Shown: positions 9,008 through 17,242, counted from the first letter of the stretch. The stretch is 64,000 bases of DNA from Pseudomonadota bacterium (GCA_027488375.1 JAIYBW010000002.1:372001-436000); one strand, 5' to 3'. Numbers and translations: made by a program. Notes: generated by a model from the letters alone, not told the origin.

Positions 9008-11299
9008 GATTTCAACCGTTCCAATTTTACCATTTATTTTTATTAAACTGCCATCCTGAATCAATTGAGTGGCCTTGGTAAGGTTCAGGATCGCAGGAAT
9101 TCCATATTCACGTCCAATAACTGCAGCATGTGAAAGTAGTCCCCCTACTTCTGTTATGACTCCGCCTACTTTCGCCAAGACTGGAGTCCAACCGGGGTCT
9201 GTAAATAAGGTCACAAGAATATCGTCTTTCGTCAGATGATGAGTTTGATGAATATCTATAATGATTCTTGCTCTTCCGACTTTTTCTCCAGCACTGCAAC
9301 CTAGTCCTCTCAGGCCACTTGTTGCTTGATGATCAATTTGTTGAAGGATTTGACCACCAAATTCATTGGGAGATTGGAAATATCGATACCCCTGATATTG
9401 TAAAATCCTATCTTCAATTGACGGCAAATCTTTAATTTTCCCCATCGAAAATTCAAGAATCTCATTTAAATCAAACATGAAAATGTCTAAATCATTTAGC
9501 CCATTCCTGCGGCCAAAATCAAGTAGACCTAACCTCAATAAATAATAAGCTCGCGTTGAAAATGAGCGCATTTCTTCACGCATTTTTAAAAAATTTCTCG
9601 ATCTTCCCAACATTTTTAAAAAGTTGTGCTTATTAAAGAAATTAAGTCCGTGAATAAGTCTGCTTTTCGTTTTTTCAAACTCTAGAGAGGATTGTTTTGT
9701 TGATTTTTGGAATGATCTCACGAGATCATCAACCCAATCTTTGCGCTCTCCCCATCTTGCCACAGTCAGATCAAGTTCCGCTGGGCCATGGTGATAATGC
9801 TTTTTAAGAAATTTCTCTCTCGTTTCATAATAGGTTTGAGAATTTACCCCGTAAAAATCTGAGATGATCGCTAATTCTCCCAGATCCTCCTGCACATTTA
9901 GATGAGATACTCCGTCCAAAGAGGACATGAGTTCTATCTCATCACCCTGCTGATAGTTTTTTAGCTTTTTTAATTTTGTTTTAAACTCAGTTTGAAAATT
10001 AGAATTATTATAGATGGTACGAAAATAATTCCTTTCAGTTGTCAGTTGAAATTGAATCACCTCACTCAGCCATGCATAGAAATCAGGATCATTAAGGCGA
10101 GCTAAATCTTTCATCTTATCTTTGAGAAAAAAATCTCTTTGATTGAACGAATCCCTGAACTGATCAATCATAATCTCACAATCACGAAACTCTCCATAAA
10201 GCCCAATCATGATGGGTATGGCCTGTGAAAGAGAAGCTAAATTAAAGGGAGTCCTAACGGGGCCATTTAAACCGTAATCTTTTTGAATACCAAGATCCCG
10301 GTCAAAATCATTTTCATTAAAACCAGGTATTGATTTAAGACCTTCTTTGACTGCTCCCGCATTCCAATAGGCCTTTCCATAAAAAAAATAAATCCACTTA
10401 ATATCTTCCGCATTTTTTATCAAATTTATTCTTTTAAAATAATCTGCCATAGAAAACTGCAAAGCATTTCGATAAGCAGAAAACATTAAAGGTGTGCAAA
10501 CACGGGCCGAAATGCCTCCGTCTTTTAAATCTGCATTCGTTAGTTCCGGTACATCATTTCTAAAATGGACCGTCGTAATTGGCCTAGACTGAAGAATGTG
10601 TAGATTGCCATTTTTATCAATGGCCCATTCAATATCTTGAGGAGATCCAAAAAAAGCTTGGATCTTTTTCGCCTGCTCTATCAACTCGACAAGAAGTTCC
10701 TCAGGAAGAATAGTTTTTTCTTTATTTATCGTGGTTTCGATTATTTTGTGCGTCTTAATATTAAATGTCGTAGATGAAGGCGTGATCATTCCTGAGACGA
10801 GTCTTTCTCCAACGCCTTCACAGAATTCTAAATAAAACTCTTCTTCAAATCCATTCTTTGGGTTGAGAGTAAAAAGAACACCTGCAACAAGGGGATCAAT
10901 CATCTTTTGGACTAGTACTGACATTTTAAGATCGGCTGAAGAGGCTTTAATCCCTTTTACTTTTAAATAATCATGAACACGTTCAGCATCTTTAGACCTA
11001 AAACATTCGCCTATTTTTTTCTTGAGATCCTCTTCACTATTTATATTGAGAAAGGTCTCATAGAGCCCAGCAAAGCTGGCCCCCTTCATATCTTCTAATG
11101 AACAACTAGAGCGAACTGCAACGGGAAAGCCTCCAATTCCTTGGATGGCTTCACCAAGAACATATTCAGTCGTAATGATAAAAGCTGCAGGAACAGAGAA
11201 TCCCGCTTTTTTCAAAAGGTGCAAGTTTCTCGCTTTTCCCCCTATTGAATTGAGCTCATTTTGAGAAAGATCTTTGGTTCCAAGATAGGTAATTGTCAT
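8990..11299 (-). CDS. Second PEP synthase/rifampin-phosphotransferase-like dikinase
   Basis: A 769-residue protein laid out like the one at 91-2505. The N-terminal ATP-grasp domain (about 5-250) shows IGGKARNLHLLKKAGFSVP, PVAVRSSCSLEDMKGASFAG, GVLFTLNPK, DIEWAIDKNG and LQSRPITT. A long divergent middle follows. The C-terminal swivel domain, about 685-769, has the phosphohistidine motif GGLLSHAAVIGREYGIPAIL. No PEP-binding barrel is evident. It converges on the exporter run (18 bp overlap). Two such enzymes bracketing a lipid/exporter locus suggests two phosphotransfer steps on the same pathway or alternative substrates; this is inference. Confidence 0.85.
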   Translation of the reverse strand: MTITYLGTKDLSQNELNSIGGKARNLHLLKKAGFSVPAAFIITTEYVLGEAIQGIGGFPVAVRSSCSLEDMKGASFAGLYETFLNINSEEDLKKKIGECFRSKDAERVHDYLKVKGIKASSADLKMSVLVQKMIDPLVAGVLFTLNPKNGFEEEFYLEFCEGVGERLVSGMITPSSTTFNIKTHKIIETTINKEKTILPEELLVELIEQAKKIQAFFGSPQDIEWAIDKNGNLHILQSRPITTVHFRNDVPELTNADLKDGGISARVCTPLMFSAYRNALQFSMADYFKRINLIKNAEDIKWIYFFYGKAYWNAGAVKEGLKSIPGFNENDFDRDLGIQKDYGLNGPVRTPFNLASLSQAIPIMIGLYGEFRDCEIMIDQFRDSFNQRDFFLKDKMKDLARLNDPDFYAWLSEVIQFQLTTERNYFRTIYNNSNFQTEFKTKLKKLKNYQQGDEIELMSSLDGVSHLNVQEDLGELAIISDFYGVNSQTYYETREKFLKKHYHHGPAELDLTVARWGERKDWVDDLVRSFQKSTKQSSLEFEKTKSRLIHGLNFFNKHNFLKMLGRSRNFLKMREEMRSFSTRAYYLLRLGLLDFGRRNGLNDLDIFMFDLNEILEFSMGKIKDLPSIEDRILQYQGYRYFQSPNEFGGQILQQIDHQATSGLRGLGCSAGEKVGRARIIIDIHQTHHLTKDDILVTLFTDPGWTPVLAKVGGVITEVGGLLSHAAVIGREYGIPAILNLTKATQLIQDGSLIKINGKIGTVEILEEGP

Positions 11300-11447
11300 A
11301 CTTTATTCTAACGAGTTTTGGGCCTGACCCGTCCCAAAGCTTTAAATTATTTCAATTCCTTGGCCAAAACTTAGTTCCCTAACTCAGCTATTTTAGTCGG
11401 ACACAAAAAATAACGCACCCCGCACTCTAAGCTTAAGAGTAAAAAAA

Positions 11448-11476
11448 TTGACATTTTCACCTTATCACCTTAAAAC
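11448..11476 (+). promoter_or_regulatory. Candidate sigma-70-type promoter for rplU-rpmA
   Basis: TTGACA at 11448-11453 is followed 17 bp later by TAAAAC at 11471-11476. A start near 11483 would give a leader of about 75 nt that includes a short AGGG/CCCT hairpin possibility before the AAGGAG ribosome site at 11547-11552. The -35 is perfect; the -10 is weak. Confidence 0.5.
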
Positions 11477-11557
11477 TTACCTCTCAAATTAACTCACCTA
11501 GGGCCAAAAGAAGGGATAAAACCCTCCCCGCCAGGTGGTATTGTCTAAGGAGTTCTC

Positions 11558-11905
11558 ATGTACAGTGTTGTGGAAATCAAAGGTCACCAGTACAAGCTTA
11601 AAGCTGGCGACATGATTGACGTTGAAAAAATTGAAGCTGAAGAGGGTAAAACTCTTGAGTTCGCTTCAGTATTAATGATTGGTGGAACAAAAACTCTTGT
11701 TGGAGCCCCAACTGTTAACGGTGCTAAAGTTACAGCGAAAGTTGTAAGACAAGGTCGCGGTCGTAAATTTTTCGTTCTTAAGCGCAAGCCAGGTGCTTAC
11801 CGTAAGAAAAACGGTCACCGTCAAGCTTATACAGCTCTTCTTATCACTGAGATCGCTGACGGTCAGGGTGGAGTAAGCAAAGCTGAAGCAAAAGCTAAGA
11901 AGTAA
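11558..11905 (+). CDS. rplU: Ribosomal protein bL21
   Basis: A 115-residue protein with bL21 landmarks: Y-S-V-V-E-I-K-G-H-Q-Y-K at the N-terminus, VGAPTVNGAKVTAKVV in the middle and KRKPGAYRKKNGHRQAYT near residue 76. The C-terminus is extended with an Ala/Lys-rich tail. A strong ribosome site, AAGGAG, sits five bases before the ATG. bL21 binds 23S rRNA in the large subunit. It is first in the classic rplU-rpmA-obg order, 33 bp before rpmA. Confidence 0.98.
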   Translation: MYSVVEIKGHQYKLKAGDMIDVEKIEAEEGKTLEFASVLMIGGTKTLVGAPTVNGAKVTAKVVRQGRGRKFFVLKRKPGAYRKKNGHRQAYTALLITEIADGQGGVSKAEAKAKK

Positions 11906-11938
11906 TAACAAGAATTTAATTTTTAGGAGATACGATAT

Positions 11939-12193
11939 ATGGCACATAAGAAATCGGGTGGTAGTACATCTAACGGACGTGACTCGAACCCAAAAATGCG
12001 TGGTGTAAAGAAATTCGGTGGTGAGCTTGTTGAAACAGGTATGATCATCGTTCGTCAAAAAGGAACAAAATTTCACCCGGGAACAAACGTAAAAATGGGT
12101 CGTGATTTCACGATCTATGCTATGTGCCCAGGTAAAGTTAAGTTCGGTTGGTACAATAAGAGCACAAAAATCATATCTATTGTTCCAGCTTAA
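11939..12193 (+). CDS. rpmA: Ribosomal protein bL27
   Basis: An 84-residue protein, normal length for bL27, starting [19 protein letters not shown], with the conserved [18 protein letters not shown]-type core. It begins directly with the mature A-H-K-K N-terminus that reaches the peptidyl-transferase centre, so no Firmicutes-type cleaved extension is present. A ribosome site (TTTAGGAGATACGAT) precedes it. A strong intrinsic terminator follows at 12219-12253. Confidence 0.98.
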   Translation: MAHKKSGGSTSNGRDSNPKMRGVKKFGGELVETGMIIVRQKGTKFHPGTNVKMGRDFTIYAMCPGKVKFGWYNKSTKIISIVPA

Positions 12194-12218
12194 TTGATCT
12201 TTAAAGTTAGTTAGGATA

Positions 12219-12253
12219 AGAGGGAGCCTTAAAACAGCTCCCTCTTTTTTTTT
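12219..12253 (+). terminator. Intrinsic terminator after rpmA, abutting the obgE start
   Basis: A perfect 9-bp stem, AGAGGGAGC (12219-12227) with GCTCCCTCT (12237-12245), has a 9-nt loop and is followed by a run of T to 12253. The obgE ATG is at 12257, three bases after the T-run, so the hairpin occupies the place of the obgE ribosome site. Confidence 0.9.
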
Positions 12254-12256
12254 ATT

Positions 12257-13282
12257 ATGAAGTTTATAGACGAAGTCGATATTGAGATAGTTTCCGGCGA
12301 TGGCGGTAAAGGCTTTGTAGGCTACCGTAGGGAGAAGTATGTCCCTTTGGGTGGACCTGACGGAGGTGACGGCGGAAACGGCGGTAACATCTACTTTCAA
12401 GGTGATGAAGGCCTTAACACTCTCCTTCACTTTAGAGGTCTCAAAACATTCAAAGCAGCCCCTGGCGATAAAGGTGCTGGTGGAAATATGACTGGGGCCA
12501 ATGGACCAGATCTTGTTCTTAAAGTTCCGGTAGGCACTTTAATTTATGATAAAGAGTCAGGAAATCTCATTTGCGATATTACTGAGCATGGCCAAATGTT
12601 TTTGGCTTCTGAAGGTGGACGTGGTGGAAAAGGGAATGCCTTTTTTAAATCTTCGACTAATCAGGCTCCACGATTTGCTCAAAATGGTGAAGATGGGAAA
12701 AGCCTCTCTATCCATTTAGAACTTAAACTCCTCGCTGACATCGCCCTTATAGGTCTTCCTAATGCGGGAAAATCAACTCTTATAAGTGCTATCAGTGCAG
12801 CTCGACCAAAAATTGCTGATTATCCTTTCACCACCTTAGAACCTAATCTTGGAGTTGTTCAGCTGGGTGAAAAAACAATAGTTGTGACTGACATCCCAGG
12901 GCTCATTGAGGGTGCAGCTGAAGGTAAAGGACTCGGAGTTAAATTTCTGAAGCATATTGAGAGAACTTCAGCTCTGGTACACCTTGTGGATTGCTCCATG
13001 TTCTTAGAGGAATATGAAGCCATAGAAGCTTATATGACGGTTCGGGAGGAGCTTGAGAAGTTCAACCCTGATCTGTTGAATAAAAAAGAAATTGTTTGTT
13101 TAACTAAAATCGATGCGATGACGGAAGAAGAGATTGAAAAATTTCGCTCAAGCATGGAATTACAACTTGATAGAAGAGTTTTACCTATATCAGGGGTCTC
13201 TGGACGAAATATTGATCTCCTGAAGCAACTCATGCTAAAAACCAAAGAAATGATCGAAGAAGAAAGGACTAAAGAGGCATAA
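12257..13282 (+). CDS. obgE: Obg-family GTPase (ribosome assembly/stress)
   Basis: A 341-residue protein with an N-terminal Gly-rich Obg fold (1-158; GDGGKGFVGYRREKYVPLGG) and a G domain: G1 GLPNAGKST near residue 166, G3 DIPGLIEGAAEGKGLG, G4 TKID, G5 SGVSG. The acidic C-terminal extension of some Obg proteins is short here. It assists late 50S assembly, matching its bL21/bL27 neighbours. The start is fixed by the family N-terminus (MKFIDEV). Remarkably there is no Shine-Dalgarno: the U-run of the upstream terminator ends three bases before the ATG. rsfS follows after 2 bp. Confidence 0.96.
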   Translation: MKFIDEVDIEIVSGDGGKGFVGYRREKYVPLGGPDGGDGGNGGNIYFQGDEGLNTLLHFRGLKTFKAAPGDKGAGGNMTGANGPDLVLKVPVGTLIYDKESGNLICDITEHGQMFLASEGGRGGKGNAFFKSSTNQAPRFAQNGEDGKSLSIHLELKLLADIALIGLPNAGKSTLISAISAARPKIADYPFTTLEPNLGVVQLGEKTIVVTDIPGLIEGAAEGKGLGVKFLKHIERTSALVHLVDCSMFLEEYEAIEAYMTVREELEKFNPDLLNKKEIVCLTKIDAMTEEEIEKFRSSMELQLDRRVLPISGVSGRNIDLLKQLMLKTKEMIEEERTKEA

Positions 13283-13284
13283 TT

Positions 13285-13752
13285 ATGGCCATGAATGAAT
13301 ACGTACAAAATGAAGTTAATAAAATTATCTCAAACAATAGTTTTGAGTTCCCTTTAAATCATGCAATGGCTTCTGCCTGGGTCATGGCCAACTATAAAGG
13401 TGATAATCTTAAAATCTTTGATCTAAAAAAATCGAGTGCCCTTTGTGATTATTCCATTATTGCGACTGCTCAAAATACAACTCAGGCCCGCGCGATGGTT
13501 GATGAAATCTCAATGAACCTCAAGAATCATGGGGCTTCAATTGTGAGCTATGAGGGTTATGAATCCGCAGACTGGATCCTCCTAGATACTGGCGATATTA
13601 TTGTGCATATTTTTAATGGCCCAGCGAGAGATGTCTATGATCTCGACCTGATTCTTGCAAAAAACCCTCAAGTTAAAATACCTGAAGAATATTATTTTGG
13701 TAAACCAACCACTGTTTCTTCTGAGAAAGCTGACCTCAAAGGTTATTTCTAA
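13285..13752 (+). CDS. rsfS: Ribosome silencing factor RsfS
   Basis: A 155-residue RsfS/Iojap protein with an extended N-terminus of about 30 residues. The core shows LKIFDLKKSSALCDYSIIAT, a Q-A-R-A-M-V-D-E-I helix, YEGYESADWILLDTGDIIVH and the terminal acidic YDLDLILA. RsfS binds bL14 and blocks subunit joining when nutrients are short. It lies between obgE and rlmH with 2-3 bp gaps, so it is in one ribosome-biogenesis operon. A second in-frame ATG two codons in (13291) could also serve as start. Confidence 0.94.
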   Translation: MAMNEYVQNEVNKIISNNSFEFPLNHAMASAWVMANYKGDNLKIFDLKKSSALCDYSIIATAQNTTQARAMVDEISMNLKNHGASIVSYEGYESADWILLDTGDIIVHIFNGPARDVYDLDLILAKNPQVKIPEEYYFGKPTTVSSEKADLKGYF

Positions 13753-13755
13753 ATT

Positions 13756-14208
13756 ATGGCCCGCCAGATTCACCTAATCGTGGTGGGCAAATTAAAAGAC
13801 TCTCATCTTGAAGCTATAGAAGCAGATTATCTTAAAAGAATCACCAATCCAGACCTGATTATTCATGAAGTTAAGGCCAGCGCTGAGAATAAAGAAGCTG
13901 AAGGCGATGCTATCATAAAAAAAGTCAAAGAAATCGGCGGGGGCCATCTGATTGCTCTCAGTGAATGGGGAAAGAAGTATACTTCAGTCGCTTTTTCAGA
14001 ATGGTTTTCTGGAATTCTCGAGCGATCGCCTCGAGTTATTCTCATGATCGCTGGAGCAGAAGGATTTTCGAGTGAAGTTCTCAAACTTTGCCAAGAGCGT
14101 CTTTCCCTTTCTGAGCTGACTTTCCCTCATAAATTGGCGAGAATTATTCTGGTTGAACAACTTTATAGGGCCCAAACCATTCGCACAGGGCACCCCTATC
14201 ATAACTAG
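13756..14208 (+). CDS. rlmH: 23S rRNA pseudouridine-1915 N3-methyltransferase RlmH
   Basis: A 150-residue SPOUT methyltransferase of normal length. It starts RQIHLIVVGKLKD and has ALSEWGKKYTSVAFSEW, the SAM-binding knot MIAGAEGFSSEVL, and the family C-terminus LYRAQTIRTGHPYHN. RlmH methylates m3-psi-1915 in helix 69 of mature 70S ribosomes. rsfS-rlmH order is common in bacteria. Three bases separate it from rsfS and nine from gpmI. Confidence 0.95.
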   Translation: MARQIHLIVVGKLKDSHLEAIEADYLKRITNPDLIIHEVKASAENKEAEGDAIIKKVKEIGGGHLIALSEWGKKYTSVAFSEWFSGILERSPRVILMIAGAEGFSSEVLKLCQERLSLSELTFPHKLARIILVEQLYRAQTIRTGHPYHN

Positions 14209-14217
14209 GAAAAGTCT

Positions 14218-15762
14218 ATGTATTCCATACAAGGTTTAAGTCCTCGAGTTCTCCTCGTCATCATGGATGGCTTTGGAGAAAACCCAAAAGACCTCAAGAA
14301 TGCAATTAAGGCCGCTCATAAACCAAATCTGAATGACATCTTTGCTCATTACCCCTTAACGACGATTCAGCCGGGTGGTGAAGCCGTCGGTCTTCCCAAG
14401 GGTGTGGCCGGGAACTCTGAGGTTGGTCACATTAATTTAGGCGCTGGAAGACCTGTACGCCAAGATCTCGTCAGGATCAATGAAGCTATTGAAAAAAATA
14501 CTTTAAAAGATATGCCAAAACTTAAAGAGCTGATTGATCATGCTTTAAAAGGGACGAAGAGACTTCACCTCATGGGACTTCTCTCGGATGGGGGCGTTCA
14601 TTCTCATATCAATCATCTCAAAGAAATTTTAAAAATACTCTCCCCTTACAGTGACTTAAAAATTTATCTTCATGCTTTCATGGATGGCCGAGACACCGCT
14701 AAGGATAGAGGCGTTCAGTATGTAAAAGAAATTTTACAAACTCCAGGCTTCATTTTTGCCAGCATGCAAGGCCGCTCTATCGGAATGGATCGAGATCGTC
14801 GCTGGGAAAAAATTCAGCAGGCCTACAAGATGATGACGGGCCAGGGTGAAAAAACCAGTCTTAAACCAGAAGCCTATGTGTTAAATGAATATAAAAATGG
14901 TCTATTTGATGAATTCATCACTCCTGCGCTTTTTAATCAGGATGGAGCGATAAAGCAGGATGATAGTATTTTCTTTTTTAATTTTAGACCTGATAGAGCG
15001 CGCCAGATCAGTCTCGCCTTTAATGAGAAAAACTTTTCTGAATTTCCGGTCTTTGTAAGACCCGGATTTTATCTTTGTATGTCTCCTTATATACAAGATG
15101 AGTGCCCGGAAGTTCCTATTCTTTTTGATAAAGAAAAAGTTAAAGGGACACTTTCAGACTATTTATCTCGCTTAGGGAAAAAACAATTCAAGATCGCTGA
15201 AACTGAAAAATACGCTCATGTGACTTATTTTTTTAATGGAGGCGAAGAAGTTCCTTTTGCGGGAGAGGATCGCTGCCTTGTCCCTTCTCCTCGAGAAGTG
15301 AAGACATATGATCAAAAACCAGAAATGAGTGCCTTTGAAGTTGCTGATAAATTGGTCGAAGCTTTAAGTAATAAGGCTTATACTTTTTATCTCGTCAATT
15401 TCGCCAATGCAGATATGGTCGGGCATACGGGAAATTTTTCTGCAGCCGTTAAGGCGATTGAAAGCCTTGATTCCTGCATCCATAAATTAAAAGAAAAATG
15501 TGAACTCGAAAATATTACGATGATTCTAACAGCTGATCATGGGAATGCTGATCAAATGGAGTATGAAGATCATCAAATGCATACGTCTCACTCTGATGCT
15601 GATGTTCCCTTCTGTATCGTGCACCCAAAACTTAGAGACGTAAATATCATGATTCACAAAGAAGCTCAGATCAAAGCATTAAAAGATGTGGCCCCAACTG
15701 TTTTAAAGATATTAAATTTACCAAAGCCTCAAGAATTTACAGGTGAGACAATTTTCGTCTAA
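14218..15762 (+). CDS. gpmI: 2,3-bisphosphoglycerate-independent phosphoglycerate mutase
   Basis: A 514-residue metalloenzyme of the alkaline phosphatase superfamily and normal length for GpmI. Motifs are LLVIMDGFGENP (metal Asp), GVAGNSEVGHINLGAGR with the catalytic Ser near residue 67, FMDGRDTA, FFNFRPDRARQ, and the second metal site DMVGHTG plus TADHGNADQM. It interconverts 3- and 2-phosphoglycerate with two Mn ions. An AGGAAA ribosome site precedes it, and pfkA follows after 9 bp, giving a small glycolysis pair attached to the ribosome-biogenesis run. Confidence 0.96.
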   Translation: MYSIQGLSPRVLLVIMDGFGENPKDLKNAIKAAHKPNLNDIFAHYPLTTIQPGGEAVGLPKGVAGNSEVGHINLGAGRPVRQDLVRINEAIEKNTLKDMPKLKELIDHALKGTKRLHLMGLLSDGGVHSHINHLKEILKILSPYSDLKIYLHAFMDGRDTAKDRGVQYVKEILQTPGFIFASMQGRSIGMDRDRRWEKIQQAYKMMTGQGEKTSLKPEAYVLNEYKNGLFDEFITPALFNQDGAIKQDDSIFFFNFRPDRARQISLAFNEKNFSEFPVFVRPGFYLCMSPYIQDECPEVPILFDKEKVKGTLSDYLSRLGKKQFKIAETEKYAHVTYFFNGGEEVPFAGEDRCLVPSPREVKTYDQKPEMSAFEVADKLVEALSNKAYTFYLVNFANADMVGHTGNFSAAVKAIESLDSCIHKLKEKCELENITMILTADHGNADQMEYEDHQMHTSHSDADVPFCIVHPKLRDVNIMIHKEAQIKALKDVAPTVLKILNLPKPQEFTGETIFV

Positions 15763-15771
15763 GGAATGATT

Positions 15772-16746
15772 ATGAGTTTTAGTCATATTGGATTGTTGTG
15801 TTCTGGTGGAGATGCTCCCGGCATGAACTGTGCTATTAGGGCCGTGGTGAGGACTGCCATTTATCATGGCATGAAAGTCACTGGGATTAAACGCGGATAC
15901 GCAGGACTTCTTCGTGGCGAATTTACACCAATGAATCTTTCGAGTGTGGGAAACATCATTCAAAGAGGTGGAACCATTCTTCAGACTTCTCGATGTCCTG
16001 AATGGATGAAAAAAGAATTCAGAGCTAAGGCCGTTGATATTATGAAACATCAAGGTATTGAAGCTCTGATTGTGATTGGAGGAGATGGATCTTTTAATGG
16101 AGCGAAGGCCCTATGGGATGAACATCAATTTCCTGTGGTCGGGATACCAGGTACAATTGATAATGATATTTCTGGAACTGAATACACCATCGGTTTTGAT
16201 ACGGCCGTTCAAACGGCGATTGAAGCCATCGATAGAATTCGTGATACCGCTCATTCTCATGCTCGGACTTTTCTTGTTGAAGTGATGGGAAGAAATTCTG
16301 CGGCCATCGCTCTTAAAGTGGGAGTCTGTACTGGGGCGGAAAATATTCTTCTCCCCCATGAAAAAGTGAACCACCAGAAACTTTCTGATGATATCCAACG
16401 TGGGATGGCCCGAGGCAAAGACTCCTCTATTATCGTCGTGGCCGAGGGCCCAGTGGCCGGTCGCAGTTATGATATTCAGCATGTTCTCAAAGATATGTTT
16501 CATCTTGAGGCCCACGTGGCCATTCTAGGCCATATTCAGCGTGGAGGCTCACCTACGGCCAATGACCGCTTTATTGCCTCTCAAATGGGCAATATGGCCG
16601 TTCAATCCCTGATTGATAATAAATTTCCAATGGTCACTGTTGTAAGAGCAGGAAAAGTTCTGATGGCGCCACTCGAAGAGTGCATCACCAAAGCGGATCA
16701 TAATTTTCTAGAATTCCAAAAACTGGCCGAAACCTTATCTATTTAA
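15772..16746 (+). CDS. pfkA: ATP-dependent 6-phosphofructokinase
   Basis: A 324-residue PfkA-family kinase with LCSGGDAPGMNCAIRAVVR (nucleotide loop), IGGDGSFNGA, GIPGTIDNDISGTEYTIGFDTA (catalytic T-I-D-N-D) and EVMGRNSAAIA (substrate site). The G-G-D-G motif suggests ATP rather than PPi as donor. I placed the start at 15772 because the AGGA ribosome site at 15762-15765 is six bases away; an ATG at 15766 is too close. The last 8 bp overlap the convergent ribbon-helix-helix gene. Confidence 0.94.
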   Translation: MSFSHIGLLCSGGDAPGMNCAIRAVVRTAIYHGMKVTGIKRGYAGLLRGEFTPMNLSSVGNIIQRGGTILQTSRCPEWMKKEFRAKAVDIMKHQGIEALIVIGGDGSFNGAKALWDEHQFPVVGIPGTIDNDISGTEYTIGFDTAVQTAIEAIDRIRDTAHSHARTFLVEVMGRNSAAIALKVGVCTGAENILLPHEKVNHQKLSDDIQRGMARGKDSSIIVVAEGPVAGRSYDIQHVLKDMFHLEAHVAILGHIQRGGSPTANDRFIASQMGNMAVQSLIDNKFPMVTVVRAGKVLMAPLEECITKADHNFLEFQKLAETLSI

Positions 16747-17011
16747 CACCCAAGGCGATTTTAATCGCCTTGATGTCACTCTCATTAACTTCTTTTAATA
16801 CAGCGGCCCGAAGATATTTATTTAAAAGTGTCTGATATTTTTGTCCCGTTCTTTCTGCTTCGTCATTGAGGGCTTCATAAATGTCATAATCAATAAATGT
16901 ATTGATACGAACTTTAACATCCCTATCAGATGCCTCAAGGGCCCTATCTATCTCTCGGGATAATTCCTCATCTGAAATACGCTTTCCAAGCTTTTTTGAA
17001 CTTTTCTTCAT
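16739..17011 (-). CDS. BrnA-like ribbon-helix-helix protein, probable antitoxin/repressor
   Basis: A 90-residue protein with an acidic/basic N-terminal linker and a ribbon-helix-helix core at about 34-70 (VRINTFIDYDIYEALNDEA, then RTGQKYQTLLNKYLRAAV). This is the pattern of BrnA/CopG-type DNA-binding antitoxins. Its start lies inside the 3' end of the broken DUF4160 gene (44 bp overlap), a toxin-antitoxin-like arrangement. A perfect inverted repeat (16752-16760 with 16763-16771) falls in its last codons and overlaps the pfkA end but has no T-run. Antitoxin role is inferred from fold and context. Confidence 0.7.
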   Translation of the reverse strand: MKKSSKKLGKRISDEELSREIDRALEASDRDVKVRINTFIDYDIYEALNDEAERTGQKYQTLLNKYLRAAVLKEVNESDIKAIKIALGVK

Positions 17012-17198
17012 TTTTTCTCACCAGTCTTTTGATTTTAAAAAGATCATGCTCAGGGAACCCGTTATTACTGGCAAATTCCATTGTATCAAGCCAGATTTTT
17101 GCTCTTCTATGATGCTGTTGAATATGTATGTGCATACGACTTTCTTCATTTGAATAAAAATAAAATCAAAAGCCATAAATCATAAACACCGTGGGCAT
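16968..17198 (-). pseudogene. DUF4160-family gene broken by an in-frame TGA at codon 11
   Basis: Reading the minus strand from the ATG at 17198 gives MPTVFMIYGF, then TGA at 17168-17166, then 65 further sense codons in the same frame to a stop at 16968. The sequence after the stop begins FYFYSNEE, continues through MHIHIQQHHRRAKIWLD and ends KAWKAYF. DUF4160 proteins have the same order: MPT..., GFRF-F-YSN, H-V-H, A-K-x-W-L, closing W-x-x-Y/F. Arg is usual at the interrupted position, so CGA to TGA is the simplest cause. A GGGGAG ribosome site precedes the first ATG. Restart at the ATG at 17135 would lose the first strands. Overlap with the downstream ribbon-helix-helix gene suggests the two were a pair. 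Confidence 0.75.
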
Positions 17199-17210
17199 AA
17201 CCCAACTCCC

Positions 17211-17239
17211 CATATTATACACACATTATACACATTATC
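17211..17239 (-). promoter_or_regulatory. Repeated TATAAT boxes upstream of the DUF4160/RHH pair
   Basis: On the minus strand this stretch contains three near-tandem copies of ATAATGTG/TATAAT at a spacing of about 10-12 bp, directly before the GGGGAG ribosome site. It fits a -10 element embedded in an operator of direct repeats, as ribbon-helix-helix repressors often use. Assignment is inferred. Confidence 0.4.
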
Positions 17240-17242
17240 AAT

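Noticed and set aside
11314-11371. Long-range inverted repeat AGTTTTGGGCC/GGCCAAAACT upstream of the second dikinase gene
   Set aside because: Arms are 37 bases apart with a bulge and no T-run; probably chance in AT-rich intergenic DNA.
11672-12430. A 252-codon open frame antisense to rplU, rpmA and the start of obgE
   Set aside because: It lies wholly opposite three highly conserved genes and shows no family features; a composition shadow.
16752-16771. Inverted repeat AAGGCGATT/AATCGCCTT at the pfkA/RHH junction as a terminator
   Set aside because: There is no T-run on either strand and it encodes the last residues of the RHH protein; kept only as a remark.
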